64,000 nt of DNA from Cryphonectria parasitica EP155. Its lineage: Eukaryota > Ascomycota > Sordariomycetes > Diaporthales > Cryphonectriaceae. Location of the stretch: positions 3,782,001 to 3,846,000 of the forward strand of contig NW_024468912.1 of assembly GCF_011745365.1 (NCBI RefSeq). The letters are read 5' to 3'. Of this stretch, positions 22,402 to 36,100 are shown piece after piece (position 1 is the first letter of the stretch; the number at the start of each line of letters is the position of its first letter). Made by a program: the position numbers and the translations under genes. The notes under the pieces were generated by a model. It made no database searches and was not told the origin of the DNA. It saw only the letters and a program-made list of their open reading frames with translations.

Positions 22402-25394
22402 GGTCGTCATAGCTTCCTGGACAGCGCAGCAGTCCGGCACAATCTAAAAGCAGGTCCAAGTTTGTCTACAAAAAGCAGCGGATCTTCAATTCGAGATTTC
22501 GGGATCGAGTATCCTCCCAATCCTGAAACTGAGCTCGGTGCTGAGAAATGCGCCTGCCCTTTCTGTGCTAAGCCCTTGGATGCCAAAAGACTGAGGCAAG
22601 GTAAAAAATACTGGCAGTGAGTTCTCAGAAAATTCTGGGTTTCGTTTTACAAGATCATCATCACTAGTTCATCAATAGTGACCACATACACGAAGACATC
22701 AAGCCCTTTGTGTGCGTCTCGGAGAACTGCAGATCGCCGTTCTTGTTCTTCGCGCACATGAAAGATTGGCTCGACCACATGGTCACAACTCATTCGGAAG
22801 ACTGGACACGGAAGGTCCACATGTCAACTTGGTTTTGCAATGTCGGCCACAGTGGTGGATCGCCCCAATTCAACGACTATCGCGACTTCGTTGCACACAT
22901 GAAGAACGCCAAGAATCATGACCGGGAGCCCCCCAGCGACAAGCAGCTTGAGAGCCTGTCTAGGAAGAAGCAGAAAGAACTCATCAGAGAGGACAAGTGG
23001 GCATGCCCTCTCTGCGACTGTGTACCAGACGAAATCCAGCCTGTGCTGAGAACAAGCGACATCAACAAACTCGAAAGCAAGTTAAACGAGCATGTCTCTC
23101 AGCATATCAAGGATCTGAGTTTTATATCAGTGCCTGTGTTAGCTAATGTGGATGCCGATGAAAAGGCAGTCTCCATGGTCGAGGGCGAAGAGCACGATCG
23201 CGGTCGGCTCAGAGGAACGCATTCCCAAGCATCCTTTCCGAGTGGACTGGACGAAGACCTTCTCGCCTTATCACTCAACTTTGACGACCATCTACTGCAT
23301 CCTGTGTCCACGGTTGACTCGCCAAAGTCCAATGAACTTCCGAAGACGAGCGAAATGCTGTGGCATGACAGTGGTATCAATGATCACAGAGCTGCCCATG
23401 CACCAGAATGGAGCGAGCAAGGAGATCCCCTACTTTTCATCTCAAGTCCATGCACGCTTTATCTCTTCTCAAGACTACGACATCCCGGGATCATGATGAA
23501 TTCTTTGATATTGGGCCTCCTAAGTTTTGGGACGCGGAGCCACTCTCGGATACGATAAGGAGCAGAATGTTGCCTTCACAGGCACTTGTACCCTACGAAT
23601 CAGTTTGTGATCAAAAATACCTGCCAGACGACGATTTGGAAAGGCTCATATCATGCGAAGCCGTCTTCAGGGAGCTTCATAGAATATTCAAAGACAAAAC
23701 TCGTGAGGATTTGGTCCGCCTGGCCCACGCAATTTGCGATGGAACAGCTCTCTCGTCCAGGTCGAAAGCAGCCCCTTTCTGCCAGAATCTTGGACCACTC
23801 GCAAAAGGCTGTTTGCAACACTTCTTACAATAAATATGGTCGGCACTGTCGTAAGTCTCATTAATGACGGGTTGTATGATGTGCATCTTCCATTTTATCG
23901 ATCCGACACACGCTTCGAGCTTTATGGGCCTGTATATCGGCTATCAGGACAGGAGGGCAGCGAGGAAAGACTTCCTATCAATATGTTCTCAATATGGCAC
24001 TGGCTTAAAATTGAAAGTTTCTGCACGTACCAGTGGAACTTCCTGGCTCCCTTTTTCGCACAAACCTCGACGGACTGCCCTCAACTACCACATTACATTC
24101 TGGACTCTCGCCTCGTTCTTCCATTTCTGGAAGATAAGCTAGTCACTTTGTCTAGAACAAGCGCCGAAAATATTCCGAACATCTACTGCGTCAAGATTCA
24201 CCCGGCTCACCATAGCATTCTTTCGGTACGTATGATATCTTTTGAATAAGTTAGGCCACAACTAATCAACCATACAGACAATCAACCACTATTTCGCAGT
24301 GCGCTGCCTCCCTGCTGGTGTCTTTCTCAAAATAATCTCGGTTTCAGAAGGCTCAGTAGCCAGAATCATGCCTACCTCATGAACCTACAACTCACCTATT
24401 CGTGGCGCGCCCGTTACTACCTTACTTTCCTTTGGGCTGATGGGAATTTGAGAGACTTTTGAGAGTGTTATCCTGAAACTGGCGGCATGCCTAGGACCCA
24501 CGAGTTTGCTATTTGGATCGCCCAAGAATTGCTCGGCCTCACTAACGGGTTGCTGGAGATTCACTCGTGCCCACCGGATTATGATGGAACCTAGACGAAC
24601 ATGCGGCAAAAGAAACCCGTGGTTATCATGGGAATCTCAAACCGGAGAATATCCTCTGGTTCGAGCAAGCCCAGATATTCCAGAGAGATAAACAGCAGCC
24701 GCGCCACCAGCAAAGATTGATGATCTCTGACTTCTACATGCCAACGATTGACGGCTCCGAGAGAGATCGCCCTCGGCAAGGGCATCGCTGTTCAGGAAAC
24801 TCCACTTACAGACCTCCAGAAAATTATCCTGATTGTGAATCTACAGAGAAATCCGATATCTGGACTTGGGGTTGTGTTCTTCTGGAGTTTACCACGTGGT
24901 ATCTCAAAGGCTATAAGGCTTGGGATGATTTTTCTCGGCAGCGAGCTCTTGATGACCGTAATGTCATCAAAGAGAACACATATTTCAACATAATGCGGAT
25001 GGAAATTGACGGCCGCACTTCAAACATTACTAAATTGAAGAAGCCAGTCGTCGCAGTGAGTCACCCCAAAGAGTACCGCGGAATCCTTGCTGAAGTCCAA
25101 TCCTGAGAGGCTATTCCGAAGACTGACCTTTTATAGCAATACACTTGGCTTCGAGATGACCCACAGATCACACAGTTTCTTATCGACACTCTGGACTTAA
25201 TTGAACTGAAATTGCTCAGGCTCAGGCCAGAAGAAAGAGCGATATGCGGAGAAATTATAGACGATCTGAGAATTATTTATGAGAAGTGCGTACGAAACAA
25301 TAAATACCCTGTGATGCCGGTTCCAGGAAGGCCATCAAAACATATTTGCGACGACTACGTGGCACTCATCCTAGGACTGGGAACGAACGAATAG
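22402..25394 (+). pseudogene. Decayed C2H2 zinc-finger / protein-kinase-like gene
   Basis: Pieces of one long protein follow each other in order but in changing frames. First is a Cys/His region: CACPFCAKPL, then after an intron (22617-22678) HEDIKPFVC, HMKDWLDHMVTTHSEDW, STWFCNVGH and WACPLCDC. Next is a linker (YLPDDDLERLISCEAVF, then LAHAICDG). Last are kinase pieces: NHYFAVRCL, YYLTFLWADGNLRDF, HGNLKPENILWF, MISDFYMP and TYRPPENYPD with EKSDIWTWGCVLLEFTTW. Frames change near 23450-23490, 23740-23790, 24300-24350 and 24600-24625; in-frame stops interrupt at about 24463 (after LRDF, where tryptophan is expected) and 24593. Plausible introns remain at 24226-24278 and 25056-25136. The order resembles a fungal multidomain family joining C2H2 fingers to a kinase-like domain. 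No start exon was found. Sequencing error cannot be excluded, but the number of lesions argues for a pseudogene. Confidence 0.75.
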
Positions 25395-26924
25395 AGGTCA
25401 GATAGTGGTTCAAGTACTTTTTGACGGCCCAGTCCAGTCATAGGTCCACATCTCGAGTTCGCACCTCGTCAAGCCTCGGACAACACCCTCAGTCATGCTT
25501 CACAACTCAATGTCACATAACGAGAATGTCATCACGATTTTCATGAATGTGAAATGTGGAATATTATGGAATGCACGCGAGCCCGGGGGCTACACATCTA
25601 CATCTACAAGCGCAGAGAAGGGGTGAGAGGGGGGGAGGCAGCTTTACTGGACCAGTCTAATGCATCCGAGCAGTCCCGGCTCCTGTCACGGTTCTCACTA
25701 CTTTTGAGCACTCCGTTTCAGATGCATCAGCAGCGAACCAAAGAATGAACCCCACGTTTCAACCACGTATACAAACCAAGAGTTGATTATATGTTGAATG
25801 ATGTTTGCTCCTACTGTGACTCGAGTTCAAGATATTCCATAGCACAATGATTTACTTTGAACATTCCTCATCAGGAGGATACCTTAGTTCATAGGTTCAT
25901 GCTTTCCGTTGTTTGCATTTACTGTACTGCTCTCTCTGTTCGGTTACGAGCATGAACGTGTACAGTGTAGCCAATGCATGCCCGAGAAGCGCGCTGCCTA
26001 AAGTACACACATAACCACACGAGACAGAATGGAACAGGATGGTGCCCAGAACTCCGCTGCATTTGAAGCTCTATCCGCCTAGATATAATCCAGTTTCCAA
26101 GGGCAAATAATTCATCGTATCACTCGACCTCGCCTCAAGGCCCAATGAGTCTGACTCCCATTCATGTTCCCACTACATATTTGCCTCCCCCTCCTTTCCA
26201 TCAGCTGTGATCCTGAACTTCATACTTCCCGCCACTCAAGACTTTGTACTAGGGGTGCAATCAAACTTCAGCTTGATATATTAAACGATAAACAAATACT
26301 GTTCTGTCAGTCATTCGTATTATGGTCACATGCCACCCACTGACGAGGCTTTCACCGACGTCTGGACCTCTATACCGCTATCCGCCGGGATGATATCAGC
26401 AACCGTTCATGGACAATGAATCTATGCATGTTGCAATGAAGTTTTGGGTGTCAGATGTAGATAGTTCGAGGGTGGGGGCTGCTTATCATTTCCACTTTAG
26501 CATTCAGTGACAATTTCTTGGATTGGTTCACTTCTGCAAAATCATCGCTCGCGGAAACAATGATTAATGTTTTCGATGGTATTTAAAAACTTTGCTCAAT
26601 GTCAATCCAAGTATACCGAGCTCTCACATCTTCAGGACTGGCAAATCATTCTTTTATTCCCCCCCCCCCCTCCCCCCGAGATAACATGAAATTTTTCAGC
26701 TGAAGGATTTGATTCCCTGAACCGAGAACCAACAGACAGGAAAGTTGTGTTGCACTTTACGCTTTCAAGGCCGGATGTGGAGCCAACACAGAACCAACAG
26801 ACAAAAAACATGTAGAAGCCTCCAGCCCACTAAAGGGGGCTGATCATGAGGTAAAAGCAACCAAATCTCTGAGCTTGAAATCCAACTCAATCTCTGACCT
26901 TACAAGTGTCTCGAAGTCCAAGCC
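25395..26924. other. Intergenic region between kinase remnant and membrane glycoprotein gene
   Basis: AT-richer, with a poly-C tract at about 26657-26679. No gene is recognised; it includes the presumed promoter of the next gene. Confidence 0.6.
26657..26679 (+). repeat. Poly-C tract
   Basis: Homopolymeric C runs interrupted by one T, about 250 bp upstream of the membrane protein start codon. Confidence 0.85.
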
Positions 26925-29396
26925 ATGTCCACCGATAATTCCACAGACTCCTTGGGAGTAAGAACTGGGTTATGGACTAATTGGTCTCGTGGCTCAGTAT
27001 TTGGCTGGACCCTGACGCTTGTCCAGTCTGACGCCAACCTCCTCATTGCCCTGATCTCTTTTTGTGTGACCCTCGTTGGAGCGCGTCTGTGGCGCATTGT
27101 TTGTTTCACCCTTCACTTTTCATATTCCAACAACTCTCCTTGCGATGCGATCTACCACCAAAGACAGGTTCTCCTGAGGAATAGCTCCGATGCCATGAAT
27201 GGCGTTGCTGACTTCGCAAGGCTTTTCTGCGCCTGGCGCCTCATCGGGAAACATGTGTGGACGCGTTCTCTTCCCTTACTAGTCCTCTCTATTTTCTGGC
27301 TCGCCAGCTGGACAGTGGCGTCTGTTTTTTCCTCGCAAGTTTCATCAGCCATGGGGAATGAGGTGCTATTATTAAGCGAACATTGCGGTTTTGTGTACGT
27401 GTGAAGGCAAAGTGTTGTCCCCTGACCCATCAAAAGACCTCCCAAAAATCAAGTAACCCACCTCCCACGCGCCCCCACCCCCCCCCCCCCGGGAAAACAA
27501 ATCTCCTACTCTTTTGTCTCTTCTTGATTTATTTTCTTATGTCTTGGGAGTCCTAGTCTTCTGAGCTGACACGAGCTGCAGGACTTCTGTGAATGCGACT
27601 ACCTATGACGAAGCCCTGCTTTTCACCTGGCTCTATCAATACTTGGAGTCATCAACAAACTACGCTGAACAGTGTTATGGTTCCGATGACTCAAACTTGG
27701 TTGGTTGTGACACTTTCGTGCACCGGAATCTTCCTTATAACATCACAACCACTGCTGAGTGCCCCTTCGACAAGAACATTTGCCTCGATGACAACAGCAC
27801 TATCGTACTCGATTCTGGTTTGGTCGACAGTCGCGAAGATTTCGGGCTCAATACACCCGATGGCCAGCAATTTCAGATCAGAATGAGAGTAGAATGCGCA
27901 CCAATTCGCACAGAAGGCTACACTACCAACTTCAACCTGTCCGATGATCGGTCCTACACCCAATATTGGTATGGGCCAAGTGGTGGAAATTTTACGTACG
28001 AGTGGACGAACGACGAGCTATGGGAGCTCAGAAAGCTTGCCATCCAAAGTGCGAACTTTGATGTGGCACAAACTAATGATGATTACAATATTGAGTAAGA
28101 TGGTTCTTCATGATTCTCCAAAAGTCAAGCGAAAAAGCATACTAAGCTGCCTGAAGTGTGTTTTCAGTCTACTCGAACAACGGAACTCTGAATGCCTCGG
28201 AAGCACTGGGCTCCGAATTTGATCCAATTACAGAGCTCACCATAACCAACGCGGACCTCTCGCTCTTTTTCATCTCGGCAAATCAGATCTTGTATCTGGA
28301 AGAAGTCTTGGATCCGTTGTTTCGCGCGACCACGCAGCTCTCTGAGGGTTACTCTTTTTACTTCTCAGACCAGCCTGCGTCACCCCTCGCGTGTTCCTCA
28401 CAACAGCAGATCTGTGTTCCTACTGGAAGTGGCTCCGACTGCACACCTTTGCTTGGGGTCTACGACGTATTTCCAGCAGCAAAGGGTCTGATTGAAGACC
28501 GCTCAGCGAGCTACAGAAACAGTTTCGACTGGTTGCTAAACGACTTCCACCTCAATGGCATGACTATATATCAAATCGTGAAGGTTATGAGCTCATCAGC
28601 GTTAGAGGCAAAACAGAGTTTGACCTCTGGCTTCCAACCCGGATTGCCAGACAACCAGTGGCAAATCGAGGTCGAACGATGGTTTCAGATAAACTTGGCA
28701 GCATGGCAATATCTGTTCATCAGCCTTGCCACGGGGCCCGGTATTAGCTCGATACCGGGGAGCTTCATATCAACCCCTGGAAACACCGAAGAGGAGGTTC
28801 TTTGTCGAAATCAGGTAGGCTTGTCCATCACCGAACGAACACCTTCTTATTCTTACCAGAGAACCTGATTCCTCCTCAACTCTGTCATATATATGCACTA
28901 GCTGATCATTACAAACAACTTATAGAAAATTACGAGTGCGGCTTACACTTCGTTCAGCATGTTTGCTCTGCTTTTAATCTTCATTTTCGGAGTGATATCT
29001 ATCGCGACTTCATATCTCCTACCGCACTGCATCTATCACTACAGAAGACGCCTCTATGAATCTCTCGAATGGCGCATACACCACCCGCTTCAACTCCAAA
29101 GACTAGCACATGAGGAACTCGGCGCTGGAACATGGTCAAAGACGGCAATGTTTGTTCCAATAGCTGGACCAGATGATACTCTGGCTGGTCTTGACGTGTC
29201 AGACCCGAGCGCTCCCAAGTTTCTCATCGGAAATGACACAACAGCAGTTGCTATGATCGACGTTGGCCACCTCAGACGAGACTCTCTCTGTATGGATACT
29301 GATCATGAAAAAATGGACGAGTCTCAGCGACTGCGTCTCCACGATGAGGAATACCAGTTGCAAAGTACAGCATCAACTTTTTCAACAAGTTTGTAG
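26925..29396 (+). CDS. Uncharacterised fungal three-pass membrane glycoprotein
   Basis: Four exons (26925-27394, 27582-28094, 28157-28814, 28926-29396) give about 703 residues. Two membrane segments lie near the N-terminus (about 38-56, LLIALISFCVTLVGARLW; about 116-136, LPLLVLSIFWLASWTVASVF). A large central region (about 140-547) with many N-glycosylation sequons and paired cysteines looks extracellular. A third segment (about 559-578, MFALLLIFIFGVISIATSYLL) precedes a polar tail of about 125 residues. I know no function for this architecture, though similar hypothetical proteins are common in filamentous fungi. The acceptor of intron 2 was chosen for phase (CTGAAG at 28156); the nearby TTTCAG is a better site but breaks the frame, so that junction is uncertain. 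Intron 1 contains a poly-C run. The reading frame otherwise looks intact. Confidence 0.75.
27469..27491 (+). repeat. Poly-C tract inside intron 1 of the membrane glycoprotein gene
   Basis: A C-rich run of more than 20 bases between donor (27395) and acceptor (27581). Confidence 0.85.
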
Positions 29397-30083
29397 AAAG
29401 GAATGACTACGATATGGACTTAATGTTAAAGGGAACATTGAAATGGGCGGGGAAGTGAAATTGTGAACTTTGTCACAATGATTCTGTAAATAGCAGGAGA
29501 TATTTGGGACAATGCATATATTAAAATAGGTGCAGTTTGATCTTGATTTCAGATATCATGGAAGCGCTCGAAATATCACATGTCAAGAAGAATATGTAGG
29601 CAGCATTAGCATCAAGGTGCTTGTAAGGCCATCCATGAAGGCACGTGGCAAGTACTCGGATCCGGCTGGATTGCATCAAACCTGATATGGAAGTTAGTTT
29701 CAAACATGATGTAACAAGAATGAAGTTGTATTGTTTTGGGTCGGAAATGGGAATGGCAAGGTATGCTAATCCGCCCGCAGAAACTCAACGCAGACATGAA
29801 GTGCTTACATGACACTCCTGCATGAGAACATTGTTGCTGATCTCGTCTATTTGGGAGTTCAATCATGAATTGCTATGAACAAGTACTTTCGAGACTGTTC
29901 TATTGGGTTCATTCTCTACAAAGTCTCTATTTTAGCCTGCCCTCCCTTCAAAATTACGCTCCGGTTCTCAGTGCAGATTTCTTCTTCGCATTTACTCTTT
30001 CTTGTCCCAAGGGCCAATTTGACTTGTGATCAGCAATTTTCTGGTGGTTATACTAATGCGGATAAGCATTGCAGTAGTAGATG

Positions 30084-30150
30084 ACCCCCCCCCCCCTTTT
30101 TTTTTTTCTTTTCTTCTTCTTCTTCTTTCCTTTCTTTCTTTCTTTATTTA
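30084..30150 (+). repeat. Low-complexity C-run followed by T/TTC/TTTC repeats
   Basis: Poly-C, then poly-T, TTC units and TTTC units in direct succession in the gene-poor tract. Confidence 0.85.
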
Positions 30151-33100
30151 TAGTATGATAATATTTCGGAACTGGGCTAAATCCCATAGCTAGTTGTTGT
30201 TGGTTTTTTTATTTTAAAAAACAGTGAACGTTCGATAACAACTACAGTAGACCTTGAATGCTTTATGAACTGCTGTTCTTGACAGAGCTGCCTCTAATTT
30301 CCTGCTTGGCAGAGCGGATATTCGGTAAGGCCCATAATAGACTGGCAGCATGGTATGTTGCCCCACTGTCCGGAAAGCCACTACGATGCGGTGAGTTTCG
30401 ATGGAAAGATGTTCTGAAGCATACTCATATAATTAAGTACTTAAACAGCGAAGGTAAAGGATGTGAGAAACCTTATTGAAACCTTCTTTCTCCATCTTTT
30501 TACCAAGCACCACGAAGTTGCCCAGGTATGAGCCTACGTAATGTGTTGTGCAGACGACTCATACGAGACTTGTCATGAACATCCCTGAATCTCACACCCC
30601 GTTGAGGAGGTGGGGCACGTCTACCATAGTGCAAGCCTACCACGTGGCAACCAGCGCCCCCTGTTTAGCACAGGATCACGTGCTGGCAGACAACGACCCT
30701 TGGATGTCACCGAGCGCTGGAGCAGAAATGTACGCAACCGAGGGTCCAATCAACTGCCCTTAGTCCGCAGAGGCACAGATTGTGTCTCATTGGAGAACTC
30801 ATTTGATCGAGGCTCAACATCCAGTATTTTTAGAAAATAACACGCAGGTATTCTTTGCAAGGCTTTGCATGCCACCTAAAACCTGCGGTCTATGTGCTGA
30901 GCATGGTATTGCAGAAGTGAGCGCAGTTCTCATCGAATGGGGAAGGTGGGATTGCAGGCTGGTGTCTGCAGCGATTTTTGGCCCCGCGCCTGGGAGCTCA
31001 TAGCGGTCAGAAGATCTGCGGGCCTCCTAATCGCCTTCTGCTTGTTTGCTGACCGAGGCCAGGAGCCGTACTTTAGTACCGTGCCCAGGCTGAGGTACCA
31101 TTCTCCCCATTGCCTTAGCACCAAAGCTGAGACCGACTTCGAAGGCAAGCCAGTGCATTCCGCCCGCAGGCTAATGATTCTAAATGCGCGCTTCTTTAGG
31201 TTTACAAGCATTATAGACTGGCCCGTTTCTCAGCCTGGCGACAAGAACAGATACGGGGCTTCCCTGGGATGCCACGTCGTATGCTTCATAGCGTAAGATC
31301 TTGCAGTCAGTCTAGTCTCAAGGTAGGCGTTGGGCTCAAGGAATCATGCCACTTCATGACAAACAAGCTTGTCCGAAATATGGAAATGAGTGATTAGGCA
31401 CCCATAGAAACTGTCTTCGGTCGCTCGCAAGGGGCTTCAAGACTAAGGAAACCTCCTTGCCTAAGAGAGAGACAGCCCATGGGTGTGTCCTTGACTGCGC
31501 ATACACCATAGTCGGCAGTCTGGATTCGACATTTGTCAGCTCTACTGACCATTTGAGTGTACAAAGCCTGCCGATCATCTAGCTGTAGGCCGCAAAAAGA
31601 GTAACCCTGTAATAGCGCCGTATATCATGGTATAAAACCATTATTGACGGGTTGCAGCGCATGATATCATACAAGATGGACCCATGAATAATGCATGCTT
31701 CACTCAGCGCTAATGCGTGATTGTCCTGGTCCACGTGGCGGTGGTAGCGTTCGTAAGCACTAATCTTACTAGCAAAGTAAAGCATGCAACTTTTGAAACA
31801 CAAACCGAGAATGACATTCATCTTGCAGGGGATCCCACCCCTAAACCTGATGCCGCCTCGTTCCGCCATGGGTAGTCGGAAGTTGGATGTGTTCCTCTGT
31901 AGTTGTCAGAAGTGCATGATCGCTTTCACATTCTACACACACTTGGCCCCATACGGCCATTAGCAAGATGTAAGCGAAGGGCGGTGGCTGAGGGAGCGTC
32001 GGTATACAAGCCGCCCGACAGGTTTCCCCGGCTTCTGTGGCGACTCTCGCCTTAGCAATGTGCCAATAATCATGTCTGTCCTGTCATACTACAAACTAGA
32101 GGGCACCGTGCTCCACCTTCCCAGCTAAAATCCATCACTTTCTGAAAGGGTTCTGCAATGAGGCTTTCATTGTGGAAGACTGGGAACCGGGGATCATTCT
32201 GCGCAGTGCTAAGCAACAATAGCCGGGGCAAATGTGACTATGAAACTACGCGAATGCCTGCTCCATGATAATACGCGGTATTATATCTCTCAAAAGTGCA
32301 CATTGTGTTCAAGTAAATGTTACATGCATTGAAATACGAGGATCTGCAGAGATGCGGTGTGCGCAGCCACATCGCCATGCTTACCCCCGGTTCACACCAA
32401 GCTTCAGAAGTCCCGCGACAAGGGTGACACGTGGGAGTATTGGAAAGACAAGGTGATCATCATTTTACTGGATGAGGCACTCAGTCAGGCAATGTCCGCT
32501 TCGTTGTCCGATTGGATGTTCACTCATTGAACCCTGAGGGGCAGGATGATATGTGATCGGGGGGGTTGGGGGAGGGGGACGAGTTTCGATATGCACCAGT
32601 CACGGAATCCTCATTTGAACTGTTTAGTGGCATTCTTGGGTCTTTGGTATCTCCATGTAGGATGACAACTATCTCATCTTCTACCTATGGCTCAGTCGTA
32701 ACAAAAAGCAGCAGGTTGGTGCCTCCAGCATAGCTCTTCGCCTAGGCCAGATTCCCTCGCTACCACGAGTCTCTGTTGAAGTCGGCTTCAGCGTGATTGA
32801 GGCCTCTATATCCTACTCTAAAGCCCACAGACCTACCCCAGCAAGATCATGCGACAATCTTTCCAGTCTGTTTTGTCTCTCTGTTGTTTCACGATAATTA
32901 TCTGCTGAGAGCTCCGTGACCGGTTCTGTTCCAGAGTTACTCTGATCAAGGACGCGCATATGTCTCTTTAGCTTTTTTTGTATGCGTCTTCGCTTGGCCC
33001 TGACGCCTTCCATCGTATATGATGCTTGGAAAACGGCATTGCAATCTCGTAAAGGCGACGCAAGAAACATTTGAATTCGGCGTTGGCGAAGATTGCGGCT

Positions 33101-36100
33101 CAGTGAGCGGCTTCGTCGGACCCGAAGTGTTGAAAGGGTACTATCGAGTTTTGTCTCAGCTTCTCCTGCCATTCAAGGTTACCAACTCAGGGATAATTTT
33201 TTTACGGCCGCTTACAGAGCCATCTTTTTGGTTTCCTGGAACAGTTTGATGAGTACAATTTGAGAACTAACGCTGTTCGAAGCGCATACGGATTTTAAAT
33301 GAAAGCTGAGTGATATTCGAAATTGAGTAGGGATGTGGCTTTAGAGTGGTTGTCGTCAAATGAAATGGGCTAATTCTCAGACGAAAGGGACAGAAAACCT
33401 TTTAAGAGACAGCCGCCGTTTAGCTTGTGGGTAGTTTGAGAAGTTGTGAGAACTTGAGGACCAGAGTCTGGTTCATTGACTTCTCCAGGAGGTATTAAAT
33501 ATACTTGAAGGCCGACTGATTTATTCAGTCTGAAGCACCTATGTGTCTGAAAACACGGAGTCCAGCCACCATCCATTGTCTCACACCACATGCATGCAAC
33601 GGACGATCATCTACACATGCATAATTAGTCCAGCAAGCCCGCCACGTGTGAAAGTATCAGGACAGGCCCCCCCGCAGGTTGCATCTTACCTGCATGTGCT
33701 TGTCTTGGTGATACCGGAAGCTGACCACTGCAGTAATCATGCAATGCCAAGCCCAGGAGCTGCCACAAGCCCAGGTCTGAGTTCATAACGTCAAGGATAT
33801 CATGTACATGATACATACGCGTTGCCCTGCTGGCGTAGAGCCGCAAGTGGCTTACTGTTGATCCCTCTTACAGCCTTGTTCGACATGCACGGTCGCAATT
33901 CTGGCCCCTGAGCCAAGGTGACAGAAAAGATTTCCTGGCTCTTCATCATTCGGCACTTCGAGTCAGAAAACTGATACTCGCCCGCACATAATCACAGAAA
34001 AAGTCTTACCAGAAGTGTGAGCGATTTCTATGGTAAAGTGCAGGAATAAGAATTCCACCTCCACGTAACCAGAAAAAGTTTACGTCTCACTCTTTTTTCC
34101 ACTTCTCCATGCGTGGTTCCTTAAAGAGATATCATAATTAGTAAACGGGAGTCAAAGTATATGGTTGCATACTGTTTATGGCGTATCGCTCATGGCCAGC
34201 ACCTAAGTAACAATAAGCACCGAAGTGCTGGTCACAGTCAACCTGGCTTGCGTGGTTTTCCGCCCTCCCTTACCTGCCGCTGATTTGGCCCCTATCGGGC
34301 GCTGACAGAAAGAAGAGGGATACACCATAGTGCATGGACTTGTGCATTCATCTGAGTGTCAAACTCTAGCCAGCCTAATCTGCAACATTACATATGCGAA
34401 AGATGAGTTGAGCATCCACTTCAGTAACAGGGGAGTTGTGGCACTGATGTAATTACATCTCTACTAAGCCATTCGAAGCCTGACTCTCCCTCTACCAGTA
34501 AATTTACCAGTAAAGTGTCCAGCTTAGATTCATCCATGATTCCCAAAGGATACCCCGCTCTTCATCTTTTGCTTTTTTCTAATGCGTTCTACTTCCTGCT
34601 CTGCTTCGCCGTTTGGCGTCTGCACTTTCACCTGCCCAGAGATGCGAAAAGATTGGACTATAGCCACCTGGGAAGAACGACGCGAATTTGTTGTAATAGG
34701 ATGAATTATACATAACGACCTCCAATGAGTAGAGTCATTGATGGGTTGTGGTGTCTAAACTGAGGCTACACATTTTCAATTACAGCTTCATTATGTAATT
34801 GTATCACGCAACGACATATTGAATTGACTTTTCTCTTAATTGACAGCATGTTACGCAGGTGACAAATCTAGTACTTGTCAAAATGCCTACGGATACCTGT
34901 AAGAGTTAGATATAATTTAGTGGATCTAATTTCTATAACAAACACATCGTTGGGATTGTTCTATGCAGAACACTCAGCCCAGTTTTTTTTCAGATAGGAC
35001 AACTTGTATCACAGCTCAAACAATCGCCATTATTGGCCTGGGGCAAGGGAGCTTTGGAAGGTCGAGCCATCTATGCTGAAGTAAGAAACGTAGCATCCCC
35101 TTTATTACGAGCAAACAGCTGATGCTCCTGACCCTTCTGCAGCTCGGCTGGGTGTCCATAATTCCGTTTCGGTGAGGCATAGTGATGCAGACCTGTACGC
35201 CGTCTATTCCTCCAGAGTCTATAGAACAGTCACTGAGGGAGTACTTGGTCAGGTCCCGATACGGTTGACATCGCGTTTACGGATCTAATTGGGCTTGCTT
35301 AGAAAGGGGTATCAAAAATGTTTATAGCTGTTCGCGGTAAGTTGAGGTAAAATTAGGCATAGAAGTCTCGATATTGTTCAGCGAGCATCTTTTTTCGGTC
35401 TTGACACTCGCCTGTTTGCGATAGTGGCGTCGATGATGCGTGTAGCGTGTTGAGGGGTTTGGACTCTTCCAAGATTCTGATGTCGGCTAGCACGGCACAT
35501 TCGACACGACGACGACCAGAGATCTGCATCAAACGCTTCAATAAACTCGGCGGACGGCAACCTGACAGAAGCTGGAACAGGGAATTTTATGGAGCTTATA
35601 ACCTATTGTCTGTCTACAACATACCCCATTGTCACCGCAAATCATAGAGATAACGTATTGCCGTTCTCTCAGCCACCTTCGCTGCTGGGTCGTGACGGTG
35701 GTTCGTGCGAGATTCCCAGGACTCTGGACCGAGATCACTCGTGCCCGAGCAGACAAGCACTTAAGCCACCCCATTTGGACGGATGATGTAGGTGACTGCA
35801 TTCCTTGACAGCTGTCAAAACAGCCAAAAGTTTCTCCAAACGCTATCGCTAAGCTCCGTCTATTCCCATATTGGAAAGGTAAAAGATCTCAATTTGTTCG
35901 CAAAGTGTGCCGACGATCTTCATGCTACTGAATCGTGCTTCAGCCTCGAATCCAAACTTAGATGAGTCCATCCCAGAAATATTAGTTTTGTGGAGGTTCC
36001 AAGACAGGCCTCTGCTGGCGAGTCTATCGAGGCACAAGGATACACAGTATAGTTCCGTCTTCTTATCGAAGTGACCGGCAATTGACTAGGTAGCCTTCTG

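Noticed and set aside
32813..33172. 119-codon Arg-rich minus-strand frame
   Set aside because: A basic stretch resembles a nuclear signal, but there is no domain, splice context or neighbour support.
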